Below, in pieces: positions 35,013-45,352 of a stretch of 64,000 bases of DNA. Position numbers and translations under genes: made by a program. Source of the stretch: Sulfitobacter sp. D7 (lineage in GTDB: Bacteria > Pseudomonadota > Alphaproteobacteria > Rhodobacterales > Rhodobacteraceae); NCBI RefSeq assembly GCF_003611275.1, contig NZ_CP020694.1, positions 3,001,001 through 3,065,000 of the forward strand. The letters run 5' to 3'. The notes beneath the pieces are model-generated. The model ran no database searches. It had not been told where the DNA came from and saw only the letters and a program-made list of their open reading frames with translations. Position 1 is the stretch's first letter. Every line of letters begins with the position of its first letter.

Positions 35013-36161
35013 TTAGTCAAGGCCAATGCTCTCGGCCAGACGCATACCGGGGTCAAGGATTTCAACTTCTGCTTCGTTGAATTCCGGCATGCTTTCCAGA
35101 CGCTCTTCAGTGACGCCGGGGACGATCACTTCGTCTTCACGCATGATCAGCTTCTCAACCGGAATGGCGACTTCGTTTTCGCCCATCCCAAGGAAACCGC
35201 CAACGCCGATGATCGCAACAACAGTGTCGCCACGGACGCCGATAAAGTCGATCTCGCCAACGTCTTCACCGGTTTCGGTGGCGACGCTGCGGCCGGTCAG
35301 TTCTTCGGCGGTCAGGTTAAAGATCGGCAGACGCTGCACGTTCTCCTGATAGCGGGTGCGGTCTTCTTCGGCCATATTGCCTTGCTCGTCAGCGTTGAAG
35401 TCTTCCATCAGCACGCGGGCTTGCTCTTGCTCGACGTTGATCTCGGCGCCTTCGGCACCTTCAACGTTGACCTGCGGCGCTTCGGCTTCTTCGACGACGA
35501 CATTCGCGTCTTCACCCTGCTGCACGTTCACGTTGGCTTCTTCCTGCTCAACAGCGACGCGGGCCTCTTCGGATTCAGCCACGTTCACATTGGCTTCGGC
35601 CTGCTCAACCGTCACGCGCGGCTCGGCTTCTTCGATGGTCACTTTCGGCTCGGGACGCACGAATTTCACGACGGGTTCGGGCTGCTCCAGGTCAACGATC
35701 GGCTCACCTGTTTCCACATCGACCTGCGGCTTGGGAACCTGCACGGTCACGACCGGCTCAGGGATGCGCACGGTCACCTGCGGCTGTGCCTGCTCAACGG
35801 TGATGATCGGCGCCTGCTGCTGCACGCGAACAGTCGGCTCGGGCACAGCGACGGTCACTTCGGGCTGGCCCTGCTCAACCGTTACCACGGGAGCGTCCTG
35901 CGAAACGTTTACGTCGGGCTCGGGCACGGTCACGTCAACTTCGGCGTCTTCCTGCTCGACAACCACTTGGCCGCCGGCCACATTGGCGGTCGCGGCTGCG
36001 TCACCTTCAACTTCGACTTCAGCTTCTGCTTCCATCTCGGCTTCGGCGTTGCGCTCAATGGTCTCTTCGACTTTGTCTGTCGCGTCCTGCGCCAGAACCG
36101 GAGCGGCTGCGAAAAGGGCAACGGCGGATACGCCGGCCATGAGTGTTTTGGTATAGATCAT
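35013..36161 (-). CDS. Secreted repeat protein with C-terminal PRC-barrel domain
   Basis: The protein has 382 residues. A signal peptide (about 1-24, ending VLAQ) starts at the ATG at 36161, which has GGGAGAG upstream. Residues 30-265 are very acidic and repetitive: alternating short beta-type units such as VTVEQGQPEVTV and VTVPEPDVNV, with Pro-Glu turns, suggesting a long beta-stack or extended wall-spanning rod. Residues about 290-380 contain a PRC-barrel-like domain (LTGRSVATETGEDVGEI and a later EVAIPVEKL). Such proteins are common in the Rhodobacteraceae periplasm, but the function is unknown. It lies between rplB and rplW, an unusual place. Confidence 0.8.
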   Translation of the reverse strand: MIYTKTLMAGVSAVALFAAAPVLAQDATDKVEETIERNAEAEMEAEAEVEVEGDAAATANVAGGQVVVEQEDAEVDVTVPEPDVNVSQDAPVVTVEQGQPEVTVAVPEPTVRVQQQAPIITVEQAQPQVTVRIPEPVVTVQVPKPQVDVETGEPIVDLEQPEPVVKFVRPEPKVTIEEAEPRVTVEQAEANVNVAESEEARVAVEQEEANVNVQQGEDANVVVEEAEAPQVNVEGAEGAEINVEQEQARVLMEDFNADEQGNMAEEDRTRYQENVQRLPIFNLTAEELTGRSVATETGEDVGEIDFIGVRGDTVVAIIGVGGFLGMGENEVAIPVEKLIMREDEVIVPGVTEERLESMPEFNEAEVEILDPGMRLAESIGLD

Positions 36162-36353
36162 TAGGTCTCTCCCGTATTCGTTTAAGATAGTTGGGGCGCC
36201 CAGCACCCCGTCTTCCACGGTGAGACAACCGGCAGCTTTCTGCTCTGTTCCAAGAAAATTGATAGCCTTTTTTCGGAACTTTTTATGGGTCGCCACATGA
36301 TTGAAGCAGGCCTCGACGGGATCGCGCATGGGTAATGCCTCCCCCTAAAAATG

Positions 36354-36378
36354 CAAAAACCCCGCCGGAGCGGGGGTC
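36354..36378 (-). terminator. Terminator after the desaturase gene
   Basis: On the minus strand CCCCGC, TCCG and GCGGGG (36360-36375) form a hairpin followed by TTTTTGC. It lies about 25 nt past the stop codon at 36402. Confidence 0.8.
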
Positions 36379-36401
36379 TTGCATCAGCGATATGTTAGGG
36401 C

Positions 36402-37433
36402 TTAAGCGGCGCGGCGCGCCTGTGCGAAGGATAACAGGCGCTTGCTCTTTTCATCCCACAGATGCAGCCGCGCATTGGCGAGGCTTTCGCGAATGGTCAT
36501 GCGGTTCCCCTCGGCCAAGGCCACATGGTCACGCAGCACTTCCGGCAGGCGATAGAACGGGATGCGGCTGTAAAGGTGGTGCACATGGTGAATGCCGATA
36601 TTGGCACTCAGCCACTGCAAGGGCCGGGGCAGGATGTAATGCGACGAGCCGTGAAAGGCCGCGTCATGCAAATCCCAGGCTTCGTTCTCTTCCCAATGGG
36701 TCGTCTCGAACTGGTGCTGCACATAGAACAGCCACATGCCCGCCGTGGCCGCCAACAGGGTGCTGGGGACGAAGATAAGCAGAATGGGCATGATCCCCCC
36801 AAAATAGAAGATCACCGCAAGTGCTGCGAGGATCGTCAGGTTGGTGCCCATCGCGCTCAGCCAATAACGGGTTTGCGCCATCAGCCCCAGCGGGACGCGG
36901 TTCTGCACGAAAAACAGGTAGCTCGGCCCAAGACCAAAAAGCACGACCGGATTGCGGTAGAGACGGTACTGCAACCGCCCAAGCAGCCCAAGCTCGCGAT
37001 ACTCTGCAACGGTGAGCGTGTGAATGTCGCCAATCCCGCGACGGCCAAGATTCCCGGCCGAGGAATGGTGAATCGAATGGGTTCGGCGCCAAACGTCATA
37101 GGGCGTCAGTGTCAGCACCCCCAGGACGCGGCCCACCCAATCGCTGGTGCGACGGCTGCTGAAAAAGGCCGCATGGCCGCAGTCATGCTGAATCGCAAAG
37201 AGGCGCAGCAGGAAGCCTGCATTCACCAGCGAAATGCCAAGTGTCAGCCAGCCACTGATCGACAACGCCCACCAAGCCAGTGCCCAGAGAAGGACAAACG
37301 GCCCAAGCGTGATCGCCAGTTCAAAACTGCTTCGCCAAGTGCTTGGCTCGCGGTAGCGGGCCAGCACGCGCACCCAGTCGCGCGCGTTCGACACGTCCGC
37401 AGACGCGCCGGAGGTAGATTTTTCGTGGGACAT
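36402..37433 (-). CDS. Membrane fatty acid desaturase
   Basis: The protein has 343 residues and hydrophobic segments that should cross the membrane four times. The three histidine boxes that bind the di-iron centre are present: HDCGH (about 88-92), HSIHH (about 123-127) and HHVHH (about 283-287). These define the acyl-lipid/acyl-CoA desaturase family that introduces a double bond into fatty acyl chains. The exact regiochemistry cannot be read. It is flanked by a terminator downstream and diverges from a DUF1801 gene. Confidence 0.92.
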   Translation of the reverse strand: MSHEKSTSGASADVSNARDWVRVLARYREPSTWRSSFELAITLGPFVLLWALAWWALSISGWLTLGISLVNAGFLLRLFAIQHDCGHAAFFSSRRTSDWVGRVLGVLTLTPYDVWRRTHSIHHSSAGNLGRRGIGDIHTLTVAEYRELGLLGRLQYRLYRNPVVLFGLGPSYLFFVQNRVPLGLMAQTRYWLSAMGTNLTILAALAVIFYFGGIMPILLIFVPSTLLAATAGMWLFYVQHQFETTHWEENEAWDLHDAAFHGSSHYILPRPLQWLSANIGIHHVHHLYSRIPFYRLPEVLRDHVALAEGNRMTIRESLANARLHLWDEKSKRLLSFAQARRAA

Positions 37434-37606
37434 AGAGCTGCTTTTTATCGTTGCTTCATGCCTTGTAAAGGAAAGCGCGCAGCAAGCAACTTATCCGTTG
37501 AGTATTAACGCGGGGTTTCCGCTCACGCGGCAAATAACTGTCGAGATAGGTCGCCTTGCTGGCCCCGAGTGATTGATCCTATCGGCCTCCACGCCTACGC
37601 TTGCGC

Positions 37607-38032
37607 ATGACTTTGCCCGACCTGCCCTTTCAAACCGACGCCGTAACCCGCGCCTTCGCCGACTTTCCAGATAAGGTACGCCCCGGCCTCTTGGAAGTAC
37701 GGCACCTCATCTTCGAAGTCGCGGCGACCGAGAATGTGGGACCCATCGATGAAACCCTGAAATGGGGTCAGCCCGCCTATCTCACATCCGAAAGCAAATC
37801 CGGCACGACCCTGCGCATTGGCGCGCCAAAGTCTGGCGGTTACGCAGTCTTCGTGCACTGCCAGACAACCATAATTTCAGACGCCCGTGCGGTCTTCGGA
37901 GATGCCTTCACCTATGACGGCAATCGCGCTGTCCTCTTTGATGCAGAGACCGAGGTCGCCAATACGCCCCTGGCCCTTTTGATCGCCCAGGCGCTGACCT
38001 ACCACCGTCGAAACGAAAAAGGCCCCCGCTGA
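37607..38032 (+). CDS. DUF1801 (YdhG-like) domain protein
   Basis: The protein has 141 residues from the ATG at 37607. The pattern matches the DUF1801 family: IDETLKWGQPAYLT, then GTTLRIGAPKSGGYAVFVHC. The family is small and cytoplasmic, with no established activity. It is rightward and divergent from the desaturase, and its 3' end overlaps a terminator hairpin that faces rplW. Confidence 0.82.
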   Translation: MTLPDLPFQTDAVTRAFADFPDKVRPGLLEVRHLIFEVAATENVGPIDETLKWGQPAYLTSESKSGTTLRIGAPKSGGYAVFVHCQTTIISDARAVFGDAFTYDGNRAVLFDAETEVANTPLALLIAQALTYHRRNEKGPR

Positions 38033-38045
38033 GCGGAGGCCTTTT
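38017..38045. terminator. Terminator between the DUF1801 gene and rplW
   Basis: AAAAGGCC and GGCCTTTT flank an inner CCGCT/AGCGG stem with one mismatch on the way. The stem starts inside the DUF1801 coding end and can end both the rightward gene and the leftward rplW transcript (stop at 38067). Confidence 0.75.
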
Positions 38046-38066
38046 CTAAATGTCGGTACCGAAAGC

Positions 38067-38363
38067 TTACAGCCCGGTGGAGACGTCGATTGTGTTGCCC
38101 TCTTCGAGCGTCACATAAGCCTTTTTCACGTCTTTACGGCGGCCCATCTGGCCCCGGAAACGCTTGACCTTGCCTTTGGTGATGGACGTGTTCACGGCCT
38201 TCACCTTGACGTTAAAGAGCGCCTCAACGGCCTCTTTGATCATCGGCTTGTTGCTTTCGATCGCCACTTCGAAAACGACAGCGTTCTGTTCGGACGCCAT
38301 GGTTGCTTTCTCGGTGATGATCGGCTTGCGGATCACGTCGTAGTGTTCATGCTTGGCGCTCAT
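38067..38363 (-). CDS. rplW: 50S ribosomal protein L23
   Basis: L23 lies at the tunnel exit and docks trigger factor and SRP. It has 98 residues, with the conserved [17 protein letters not shown] and [17 protein letters not shown]. It overlaps rplD by 4 nt and is the last gene of the rpsJ-rplC-rplD-rplW unit, closed by a terminator rather than continuing to rplB. Confidence 0.97.
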   Translation of the reverse strand: MSAKHEHYDVIRKPIITEKATMASEQNAVVFEVAIESNKPMIKEAVEALFNVKVKAVNTSITKGKVKRFRGQMGRRKDVKKAYVTLEEGNTIDVSTGL

Positions 38364-38977
38364 TTCAGGCGTGCCTCCAATGCTTCGATCCCCGCTTTGG
38401 TGATCACCAGAGTGTCACGCTTGAGGATGTCATAGACGTTTGCGCCCATCGACGGCAGGACATCCAGCCCTTCGATGTTGCGCGCGGCCTGTGCGAAGTT
38501 CTCGTTGACCGAAGCGCCATCGATGACCAGCGCGCGCTTCCAGCCCAGGTTCGACACCTGTTTGGCCAGAGCGGCTGTTTTGCCTTCGGATGTGGCTTCG
38601 TCGATGATGACCAAGGAACCGGCTTTTGCTTTGGCGCTCAGCGCGTGGCGCAGGCCCAGCTTGCGGAACTTTTTGGTCAGCTCGTGGCCGTGGCTACGCG
38701 GGGTCGGACCCTTGTAGATACCACCCTTACGGAAGATCGGCGCGTTACGGTCACCGTGGCGTGCGCCGCCGGTGCCTTTTTGGCGATAGATCTTCTTGGT
38801 CGAGTAGCTGGTCTCGGACCGGGTCTTGACCTTGTGCGTACCCTGCTGCGCGTTGTTGCGCTGCCAGCGCACGACGCGGTGCAGGATGTCGGCACGCGGC
38901 TCAAGGCCGAACAGTGCTTCGTCCAGGTCTACGGACCCGGCTTTGCCACCGTCGAGTTTGATGACATCGAGTTTCAT
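38360..38977 (-). CDS. rplD: 50S ribosomal protein L4
   Basis: L4 forms part of the exit tunnel, and in E. coli it controls the S10 operon. It has 205 residues, with the tunnel loop [19 protein letters not shown]. It overlaps both rplC and rplW by 4 nt. Confidence 0.98.
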   Translation of the reverse strand: MKLDVIKLDGGKAGSVDLDEALFGLEPRADILHRVVRWQRNNAQQGTHKVKTRSETSYSTKKIYRQKGTGGARHGDRNAPIFRKGGIYKGPTPRSHGHELTKKFRKLGLRHALSAKAKAGSLVIIDEATSEGKTAALAKQVSNLGWKRALVIDGASVNENFAQAARNIEGLDVLPSMGANVYDILKRDTLVITKAGIEALEARLK

Positions 38978-39852
38978 GCGTCACCTTCCTTCTTGTCAGC
39001 GTCGGCATCGGAATTATCGGCATCCGAACCTTCAGCTGCGATTTCAGCTTCAGCGGCCTTCAGCGCTTCGGCTTCCTGTGCGGCTTGCTCTTCGGCCAAA
39101 CGCTTGGCTTCGGCTTCTGCCTCTGCTGCGGCTGCGGCGGCTGCCTCTTCGGCGGCTTTCGCGGCTTCTTCAGCGGCGGATTTCAGAGCGGCGGGCAGAA
39201 TCGCGTCTTCGGGGAACGGCTTTTTGACCGCATCCTTGACGGTGACCCAGCCACCTTTGGAGCCAGGAACGGCGCCTTTGACCATGATCAGGCCACGCGC
39301 ACTGTCGGTCTTGACGACTTCGAGGTTCTGCGTGGTAACACGGGCAGCGCCCATGTGACCGGCCATTTTCTTACCTTTGAAAACCTTGCCGGGATCCTGA
39401 CACTGGCCTGTGGAGCCGTGCGAACGGTGGCTGATGGAGACACCGTGTGTCGCCCGCAGACCGCCGAAGTTGTGACGCTTCATCGCACCGGCAAAACCTT
39501 TACCGATCGAAGTGCCTGCAACGTCAACGTACTGACCCGCGAAGTAATGGTCCGCGATGATTTCCTCACCAACGTCCAGCATCGCGTCCGCATCGACGCG
39601 GAACTCAGCAACCTTGCGCTTGGGTTCCACTTTCGCAGCTGCGAAATGGCCACGCATGGCTTGGCTTGTGCGTTTGGCTTTCGCCGAACCGGCACCCAGC
39701 TGAACGGCGGTGTAGCCGTCACGGTCTGCGGTGCGCTGTGCGACAACCTGAAGCTTGTCCAACTGAAGAACGGTCACAGGAATCTGCTTGCCGTCTTCCA
39801 TGAACAGCCGGGTCATGCCGACTTTTTTTGCAATAACGCCTGAGCGCAACAT
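38974..39852 (-). CDS. rplC: 50S ribosomal protein L3 with long Ala/Glu C-terminal extension
   Basis: L3 reaches the peptidyl-transferase centre. The core is standard ([17 protein letters not shown] at the start, the central [20 protein letters not shown] in two parts, and [16 protein letters not shown]). The protein is 292 residues, well beyond the usual 205-215. About 75 extra residues form an Ala/Glu/Lys helix ([19 protein letters not shown]) ending in a Ser/Asp-rich acidic tail. The tail has no stop or frameshift signal and is probably a lineage-specific extension. Confidence 0.96.
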   Translation of the reverse strand: MLRSGVIAKKVGMTRLFMEDGKQIPVTVLQLDKLQVVAQRTADRDGYTAVQLGAGSAKAKRTSQAMRGHFAAAKVEPKRKVAEFRVDADAMLDVGEEIIADHYFAGQYVDVAGTSIGKGFAGAMKRHNFGGLRATHGVSISHRSHGSTGQCQDPGKVFKGKKMAGHMGAARVTTQNLEVVKTDSARGLIMVKGAVPGSKGGWVTVKDAVKKPFPEDAILPAALKSAAEEAAKAAEEAAAAAAAEAEAEAKRLAEEQAAQEAEALKAAEAEIAAEGSDADNSDADADKKEGDA

Positions 39853-39869
39853 ATGATTACCCTCCCGGC

Positions 39870-40190
39870 TTACGATTGCAGCTTGATCTCGACATCCACG
39901 CCAGCAGCGAGGTCGAGCTTCATCAGCGCGTCCACGGTCTGGGGGGTCGGATCAATGATATCCAGCAGACGCTTGTGCGTGCGGATTTCGAACTGGTCAC
40001 GGGATTTCTTGTCAACGTGGGGACCACGAAGAACGGTGAATTTCTCGATTTTGTTCGGCAGCGGAATGGGACCGCGAACCGAAGCGCCTGTGCGCTTGGC
40101 GGTGCTGACGATTTCCTGAGTGGAGGCATCGAGCACCCGGTAGTCAAACGCCTTGAGGCGAATGCGGATGTTCTGGCTTTGAACGGCCAT
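39870..40190 (-). CDS. rpsJ: 30S ribosomal protein S10
   Basis: S10 lies in the small-subunit head and also works with NusB in antitermination. It has 106 residues from the ATG at 40190 ([19 protein letters not shown]), with conserved [19 protein letters not shown]. It is the first gene of its unit behind the promoter at 40313-40341. Confidence 0.97.
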   Translation of the reverse strand: MAVQSQNIRIRLKAFDYRVLDASTQEIVSTAKRTGASVRGPIPLPNKIEKFTVLRGPHVDKKSRDQFEIRTHKRLLDIIDPTPQTVDALMKLDLAAGVDVEIKLQS

Positions 40191-40312
40191 ATGCATATCC
40201 CTTGTTTTGGGATTCTAACGGATTGGAGGAAGCAGGCTCATCCGGCCCCCTCATCGCGCCTTGGTATTAAATCAAACGGGGCGCGTCTAACGCACCCCGG
40301 TTCAATGGGCGT

Positions 40313-40341
40313 CCTATAGGGGGAATCGCAACAGGTGGCAA
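40313..40341 (-). promoter_or_regulatory. Promoter for rpsJ-rplC-rplD-rplW
   Basis: Minus strand: -35 TTGCCA (40336-40341), a 17-bp spacer, and -10 TATAGG (40313-40318). A leader of about 115 nt precedes rpsJ, long enough for an autoregulatory structure. Confidence 0.65.
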
Positions 40342-40344
40342 GAG

Positions 40345-40406
40345 GGTTCTAAAAACCCCCGTGTTTTTAGAACCAGTGCGCAAAGTCACGCCGGCCACGG
40401 CGTGAC
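40345..40406. other. Two hairpins in the tuf-rpsJ gap
   Basis: GGTTCTAAAAAC / GTTTTTAGAACC (40345-40374) is a 12-bp stem, and GTCACGCC / GGCGTGAC (40385-40406) is an 8-bp stem. They lie just upstream of the rpsJ promoter in a 379-nt gap that holds no gene. Confidence 0.6.
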
Positions 40407-40502
40407 AGCGCACCCCGCCAACGTTCAATCACCACCGAAAACCACACTTAGCTTTCCCGTTTCACCGAAGCGTCCCAAAAAGCCCCCTCCCCCACAAAAG
40501 CA

Positions 40503-40530
40503 AAAGGCCGCAGCAAACGCTGCGGCCTTT
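40503..40530 (-). terminator. Terminator after tuf
   Basis: AAAGGCCGCAGC and GCTGCGGCCTTT form a 12-bp perfect stem with loop GTTT. On the minus strand TTGCTTTTG follows. It closes the str unit about 40 nt beyond the tuf stop. Confidence 0.88.
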
Positions 40531-40569
40531 CAAATCTCTCAGACGTCAGGCCCGAAGGCCCGCCCAAAA

Positions 40570-41745
40570 TCACTCAGTGATTTTGGAAACAACGCCGGCG
40601 CCAACCGTACGGCCACCTTCGCGGATCGCGAAGCGCAGGCCGTTTTCCATGGCGATCGGTGCAATCAGCTCAACGCCGAAGGACACGTTGTCGCCGGGCA
40701 TGACCATCTCGGTGCCTTCTGCCAGCTGAACGGTGCCGGTCACGTCAGTTGTACGGAAGTAGAACTGCGGACGGTAGTTCGCGAAGAACGGCGTGTGACG
40801 GCCACCTTCCTCTTTGGTGAGGATGTAGGCTTCGGCTTCGAACTTGGTGTGCGGGTTCACGGAACCGGGCTTGCAGAGAACCTGACCGCGCTCAACGCCG
40901 TCACGCTCAACGCCACGCAGCAGCGCGCCGATGTTGTCGCCAGCTTCACCACGGTCCAGCAGCTTGCGGAACATTTCCACACCGGTGCAGGTGGTTTTCT
41001 TGGTGTCGCGGATGCCGACGATTTCAATCTCGTCGCCAACGTTGATCACGCCACGCTCAACACGGCCGGTCACAACGGTACCACGACCAGAGATCGAGAA
41101 CACGTCTTCGACGGGCATCAGGAACGGCTGGTCAACAGCACGCTCTGGTGTCGGGATGTAGTTGTCGACTTCTTCCATCAGCTTGCGGATTGCATTTTCG
41201 CCGATGTTTTCGTCACGGCCTTCCATCGCCGCCAGAGCGGAACCAGGCACAACGGGGATGTCGTCGCCGGGGTAGTCGTAGGAAGACAGCAGCTCGCGGA
41301 TTTCCATCTCAACCAGCTCAAGCAGCTCTTCGTCGTCGACCTGGTCAACTTTGTTCATGAAGACGACCATGGCGGGGATGCCAACCTGACGGCCGAGCAG
41401 GATGTGCTCGCGGGTCTGGGGCATCGGGCCGTCGGCCGCGTTCACAACCAAGATAGCGCCGTCCATCTGAGCGGCACCGGTGATCATGTTTTTCACATAG
41501 TCAGCGTGGCCGGGGCAGTCGACGTGGGCGTAGTGACGTGCTTCGGTCTCATACTCGACGTGTGCGGTCGAGATGGTGATGCCGCGGGCCTTCTCTTCGG
41601 GCGCGCCGTCGATCTGGTCGTACGCTTGGAAGTCACCGAAGTATTTGGTGATCGCCGCGGTCAGCGTGGTTTTACCGTGGTCAACGTGGCCGATTGTGCC
41701 GATGTTGACGTGTGGCTTGTTACGTTCAAACTTTGCCTTTGCCAT
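40570..41745 (-). CDS. tuf: Elongation factor Tu
   Basis: EF-Tu delivers aminoacyl-tRNA to the ribosome with GTP. It has 391 residues, with the P-loop [26 protein letters not shown] and the C-terminal domain complete ([20 protein letters not shown]). It is the last gene of rpsL-rpsG-fusA-tuf. No second tuf copy lies in this window. Confidence 0.98.
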   Translation of the reverse strand: MAKAKFERNKPHVNIGTIGHVDHGKTTLTAAITKYFGDFQAYDQIDGAPEEKARGITISTAHVEYETEARHYAHVDCPGHADYVKNMITGAAQMDGAILVVNAADGPMPQTREHILLGRQVGIPAMVVFMNKVDQVDDEELLELVEMEIRELLSSYDYPGDDIPVVPGSALAAMEGRDENIGENAIRKLMEEVDNYIPTPERAVDQPFLMPVEDVFSISGRGTVVTGRVERGVINVGDEIEIVGIRDTKKTTCTGVEMFRKLLDRGEAGDNIGALLRGVERDGVERGQVLCKPGSVNPHTKFEAEAYILTKEEGGRHTPFFANYRPQFYFRTTDVTGTVQLAEGTEMVMPGDNVSFGVELIAPIAMENGLRFAIREGGRTVGAGVVSKITE

Positions 41746-41771
41746 GGTGTTGGCTCCTTTAGATGTTGGGT

Positions 41772-41831
41772 GGTGGGCTTAAAAACCCACCCTACAGATT
41801 GGGTAGGGCGGGGTTCACCCCGCCATCCCGG
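41772..41831. repeat. REP-like three-stem element between fusA and tuf
   Basis: It has three adjacent stems: GGTGGG / CCCACC (41772-41791), CCCTAC / GTAGGG (41790-41808) and GGCGGGG / CCCCGCC (41807-41824). Positions 41807-41831 in reverse complement match 58978-59002 at 24 of 25 bases, so this is a dispersed family. Confidence 0.75.
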
Positions 41832-43958
41832 TTATGCAAATTTGGCCTGAATCTCGTCGGAGATGTTCTGCGGCACAGGCTCGTAGTGGTCGAACTGCAT
41901 GGTGAAGTTCGCACGACCGGAAGACATCGAACGCAGAGTGTTGATGTAGCCGAACATGTTGGCCAGCGGCACGAAGGCGTCGATCGCGATGGCGTTGCCG
42001 CGCGTGTCTTGACCCTGCACCTGACCCCGACGGGATGTCAGGTCACCGATGATGCCACCGGTGTACTCTTCCGGTGTCACAACTTCGACCTTCATGATCG
42101 GTTCCAGCAGCTTTGCGCCAGCTTTCTTCATGCCTTCGCGCATACCCATACGGGCAGCGATTTCGAAGGCCAGAACGCTGGAGTCAACGTCGTGGAACTT
42201 ACCGTCGATCAGGGCAACCTTGAAGTCGATGACCGGGAAGCCCGCCAGCGGACCGGAGTCCAGAACCGATTTGATACCCTTTTCCACGCCCGGGATGTAT
42301 TCCTTGGGAATGGCACCACCGACGATGCGGCTCTCAAAGGAGTAACCTTCGCCCGGCTCGGTCGGCATCAGGATCATCTTAACTTCACCGAACTGACCCG
42401 AACCACCCGACTGTTTCTTGTGGGTGTAGGTGATCTCGGCTTCGCGGCTGATCGTCTCACGGTATGCCACCTGCGGTGCACCGATGTTCGCTTCAACTTT
42501 GAATTCGCGCTTCAGACGGTCCACCAGAATGTCGAGGTGAAGTTCGCCCATGCCCTTCATGATGGTCTGACCGGATTCCAGATCGGTTTCGACGCGGAAA
42601 GAGGGGTCTTCGGCGGCCAAACGGGCCAGACCTGCAGACATTTTCTCTTGGTCGGCCTTGGTCTTTGGCTCAACCGCGATCTCGATGACCGGATCGGGGA
42701 AGGTCATGGTTTCCAGAACCACCGGATCATTGGCGGCACAAAGCGTGTCACCTGTGGTGGTGTCTTTCAGACCGGCAAGCGCGATGATGTCACCCGCAAA
42801 GGCTTCTTCGATCTCTTCGCGGTTGATCGAGTGCATCATCATCATACGACCGACGCGCTCTTTCTTACCTTTGGTCGAGTTCAAGAGGGTATCGCCCTTC
42901 TTGAGCACGCCCGAATAAACGCGGGTGAAAGTCAGCGAGCCAACAAAGGGGTCGTTCATGATTTTGAACGCAAGGCCAGAGAACGCCATGTCATCATCCG
43001 CACGACGCGGGATGTTACGTGTTTCTGTCTCATCGCCCGGCTTGAAGCCCATGTAATCGACAACGTCCAGCGGGCTGGGCAGATAGTCGATCACGGCGTT
43101 AAGCAGCGGCTGAACACCCTTGTTCTTGAAGGCAGAGCCGCAAAGAACAGGGATGAATTTGATCGCCAGAGTGCCCTTACGGATCAGCGCGCGCAGGGTG
43201 TCGACGTCCGGCTCAGCACCGTCCATCAGGTAGTTTTCCATCGCCTCATCGTCCATCTCGACCGCGGTCTCGATGAGCTTGGCACGCCATTCGTCAGCGG
43301 ACTCTTTCAGGCTGTCACGGATCTCGCGCTGTTCCCAGCCGGCACCCAGATCTTCACCGGACCAGACCCATTCCTTCATTGTGACGAGGTCAACGAGACC
43401 TTCAAGCTCGTTCTCGGCGCCAATTGGGATCTGGATCGGAGCAGGTGTGGCACCTGTACGGTCTTTGATCATCTTCACGCAGTTGAAGAAGTCAGCGCCG
43501 ATTTTGTCCATCTTGTTGACGAACACGATGCGCGGCACCTTGTAGCGGTCAGCCTGACGCCACACGGTTTCGGTCTGCGGCTCAACACCGGCGTTGGCGT
43601 CAAGAACGGCAACCGCGCCGTCGAGAACGGCCAGCGAACGCTCAACTTCGATGGTGAAGTCAACGTGGCCGGGGGTGTCGATGATGTTCATCCGGAACTT
43701 GGTGTCAGATGTCGCATCGGCTGTGGGCTCTTCCTGGCGCTGCCAGAACGTGGTGGTCGCGGCGGATGTAATGGTGATCCCGCGTTCCTGCTCTTGCTCC
43801 ATCCAGTCCATCGTTGCGGCGCCGTCATGCACCTCACCGATGTTGTGGCTTTTGCCGGTGTAGAACAGGATGCGTTCGGAACAGGTGGTTTTGCCGGCAT
43901 CGATGTGAGCCATGATGCCGAAGTTGCGGTAGCGTTGGAGCGGATAGTCGCGTGCCAT
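41832..43958 (-). CDS. fusA: Elongation factor G
   Basis: EF-G drives translocation with GTP. It has 708 residues, with the P-loop [17 protein letters not shown] and [10 protein letters not shown], and all five domains at the expected length. It is preceded by a 65-nt gap with a hairpin and followed by a REP-like element before tuf. Confidence 0.98.
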   Translation of the reverse strand: MARDYPLQRYRNFGIMAHIDAGKTTCSERILFYTGKSHNIGEVHDGAATMDWMEQEQERGITITSAATTTFWQRQEEPTADATSDTKFRMNIIDTPGHVDFTIEVERSLAVLDGAVAVLDANAGVEPQTETVWRQADRYKVPRIVFVNKMDKIGADFFNCVKMIKDRTGATPAPIQIPIGAENELEGLVDLVTMKEWVWSGEDLGAGWEQREIRDSLKESADEWRAKLIETAVEMDDEAMENYLMDGAEPDVDTLRALIRKGTLAIKFIPVLCGSAFKNKGVQPLLNAVIDYLPSPLDVVDYMGFKPGDETETRNIPRRADDDMAFSGLAFKIMNDPFVGSLTFTRVYSGVLKKGDTLLNSTKGKKERVGRMMMMHSINREEIEEAFAGDIIALAGLKDTTTGDTLCAANDPVVLETMTFPDPVIEIAVEPKTKADQEKMSAGLARLAAEDPSFRVETDLESGQTIMKGMGELHLDILVDRLKREFKVEANIGAPQVAYRETISREAEITYTHKKQSGGSGQFGEVKMILMPTEPGEGYSFESRIVGGAIPKEYIPGVEKGIKSVLDSGPLAGFPVIDFKVALIDGKFHDVDSSVLAFEIAARMGMREGMKKAGAKLLEPIMKVEVVTPEEYTGGIIGDLTSRRGQVQGQDTRGNAIAIDAFVPLANMFGYINTLRSMSSGRANFTMQFDHYEPVPQNISDEIQAKFA

Positions 43959-43993
43959 GGGGCTGCTTCCTCGAAAATATCAGTACGAACAGA

Positions 43994-44015
43994 TCGCGCC
44001 CGAAACCGGGCGCGA
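43994..44015. repeat. Strong hairpin between rpsG and fusA
   Basis: TCGCGCCCG, loop AAAC and CGGGCGCGA form a 9-bp perfect stem. There is no T tail. It lies 8 nt after the rpsG stop. Confidence 0.65.
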
Positions 44016-44023
44016 CGTTGAAA

Positions 44024-44581
<558 letters not shown>

Positions 44582-44953
44582 TTACTTCGGACGCTTCGCG
44601 CCGTACTTGGAGCGGCGCTGCTTCCGGTCCTTGACACCTTGGGTATCGAGAACACCGCGCAGGATGTGGTAACGCACACCCGGAAGGTCTTTTACACGAC
44701 CGCCGCGGATCAGAACCACGGAGTGTTCCTGAAGGTTGTGGCTCTCGCCCGGGATGTAAGAGATGACTTCGAAACCATTGGTCAGGCGCACTTTGGCAAC
44801 CTTACGCATGGCCGAGTTCGGCTTCTTGGGTGTTGTTGTGTAAACCCGTGTGCAGACGCCGCGCTTTTGCGGGCACTCCTGCAGGTGCATGGATTTCGAA
44901 CGTTTGACTTTCGGCTGCCGCGGCTTGCGGATCAGCTGTTGGATCGTTGGCAT
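44582..44953 (-). CDS. rpsL: 30S ribosomal protein S12
   Basis: S12 controls decoding accuracy. It has 123 residues from the ATG at 44953 ([14 protein letters not shown]). The loop [13 protein letters not shown] keeps the wild-type lysine at the streptomycin-resistance position, and [12 protein letters not shown] is intact, so no resistance substitution is seen at these sites. It is the first gene of the str unit. Confidence 0.98.
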   Translation of the reverse strand: MPTIQQLIRKPRQPKVKRSKSMHLQECPQKRGVCTRVYTTTPKKPNSAMRKVAKVRLTNGFEVISYIPGESHNLQEHSVVLIRGGRVKDLPGVRYHILRGVLDTQGVKDRKQRRSKYGAKRPK

Positions 44954-45179
44954 TCCGGATATATCCCCGTATCGCTCAGATTTTGTACACGGGGGATCCC
45001 CCATGCGGCTAAATTCGGTTACTTCGTGCGTCCACAAAGCAAAATGACCGCAACGTTCCCGTACCGAGGAAAACGACGCGGTGGGTTAACAGAGGATCGG
45101 GCCAGTAGTAGGCCGGATCGTGACCACTTGAGTTATGAGTTCGGATTGGCAGAGCGGCCTCCACCCCCGAGATAGCGGG

Positions 45180-45208
45180 CGTATAGGACGTTGCGCGGGG
45201 GCTGTCAA
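45180..45208 (-). promoter_or_regulatory. Strong promoter for rpsL-rpsG-fusA-tuf
   Basis: Minus strand: consensus -35 TTGACA (45203-45208), a 17-bp spacer, and -10 TATACG (45180-45185). It lies about 225 nt before rpsL, leaving a long leader that holds no gene. The rest of the 44954-45352 gap shows nothing else I can support. Confidence 0.82.
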
Positions 45209-45352
45209 CAGCAGGGCCCGTCCCGGCGCTGTCCAGAGCAGAGGATCGCGTGCTCTGGATGCGCCATGTGGCCCCTTCCCTCGCAGAGCCCCCTTGCCAG
45301 CGGCTGCCCCCTGTCGCCATATTCGTCGAAGTTTTCCTTGAGGGGCAATACC

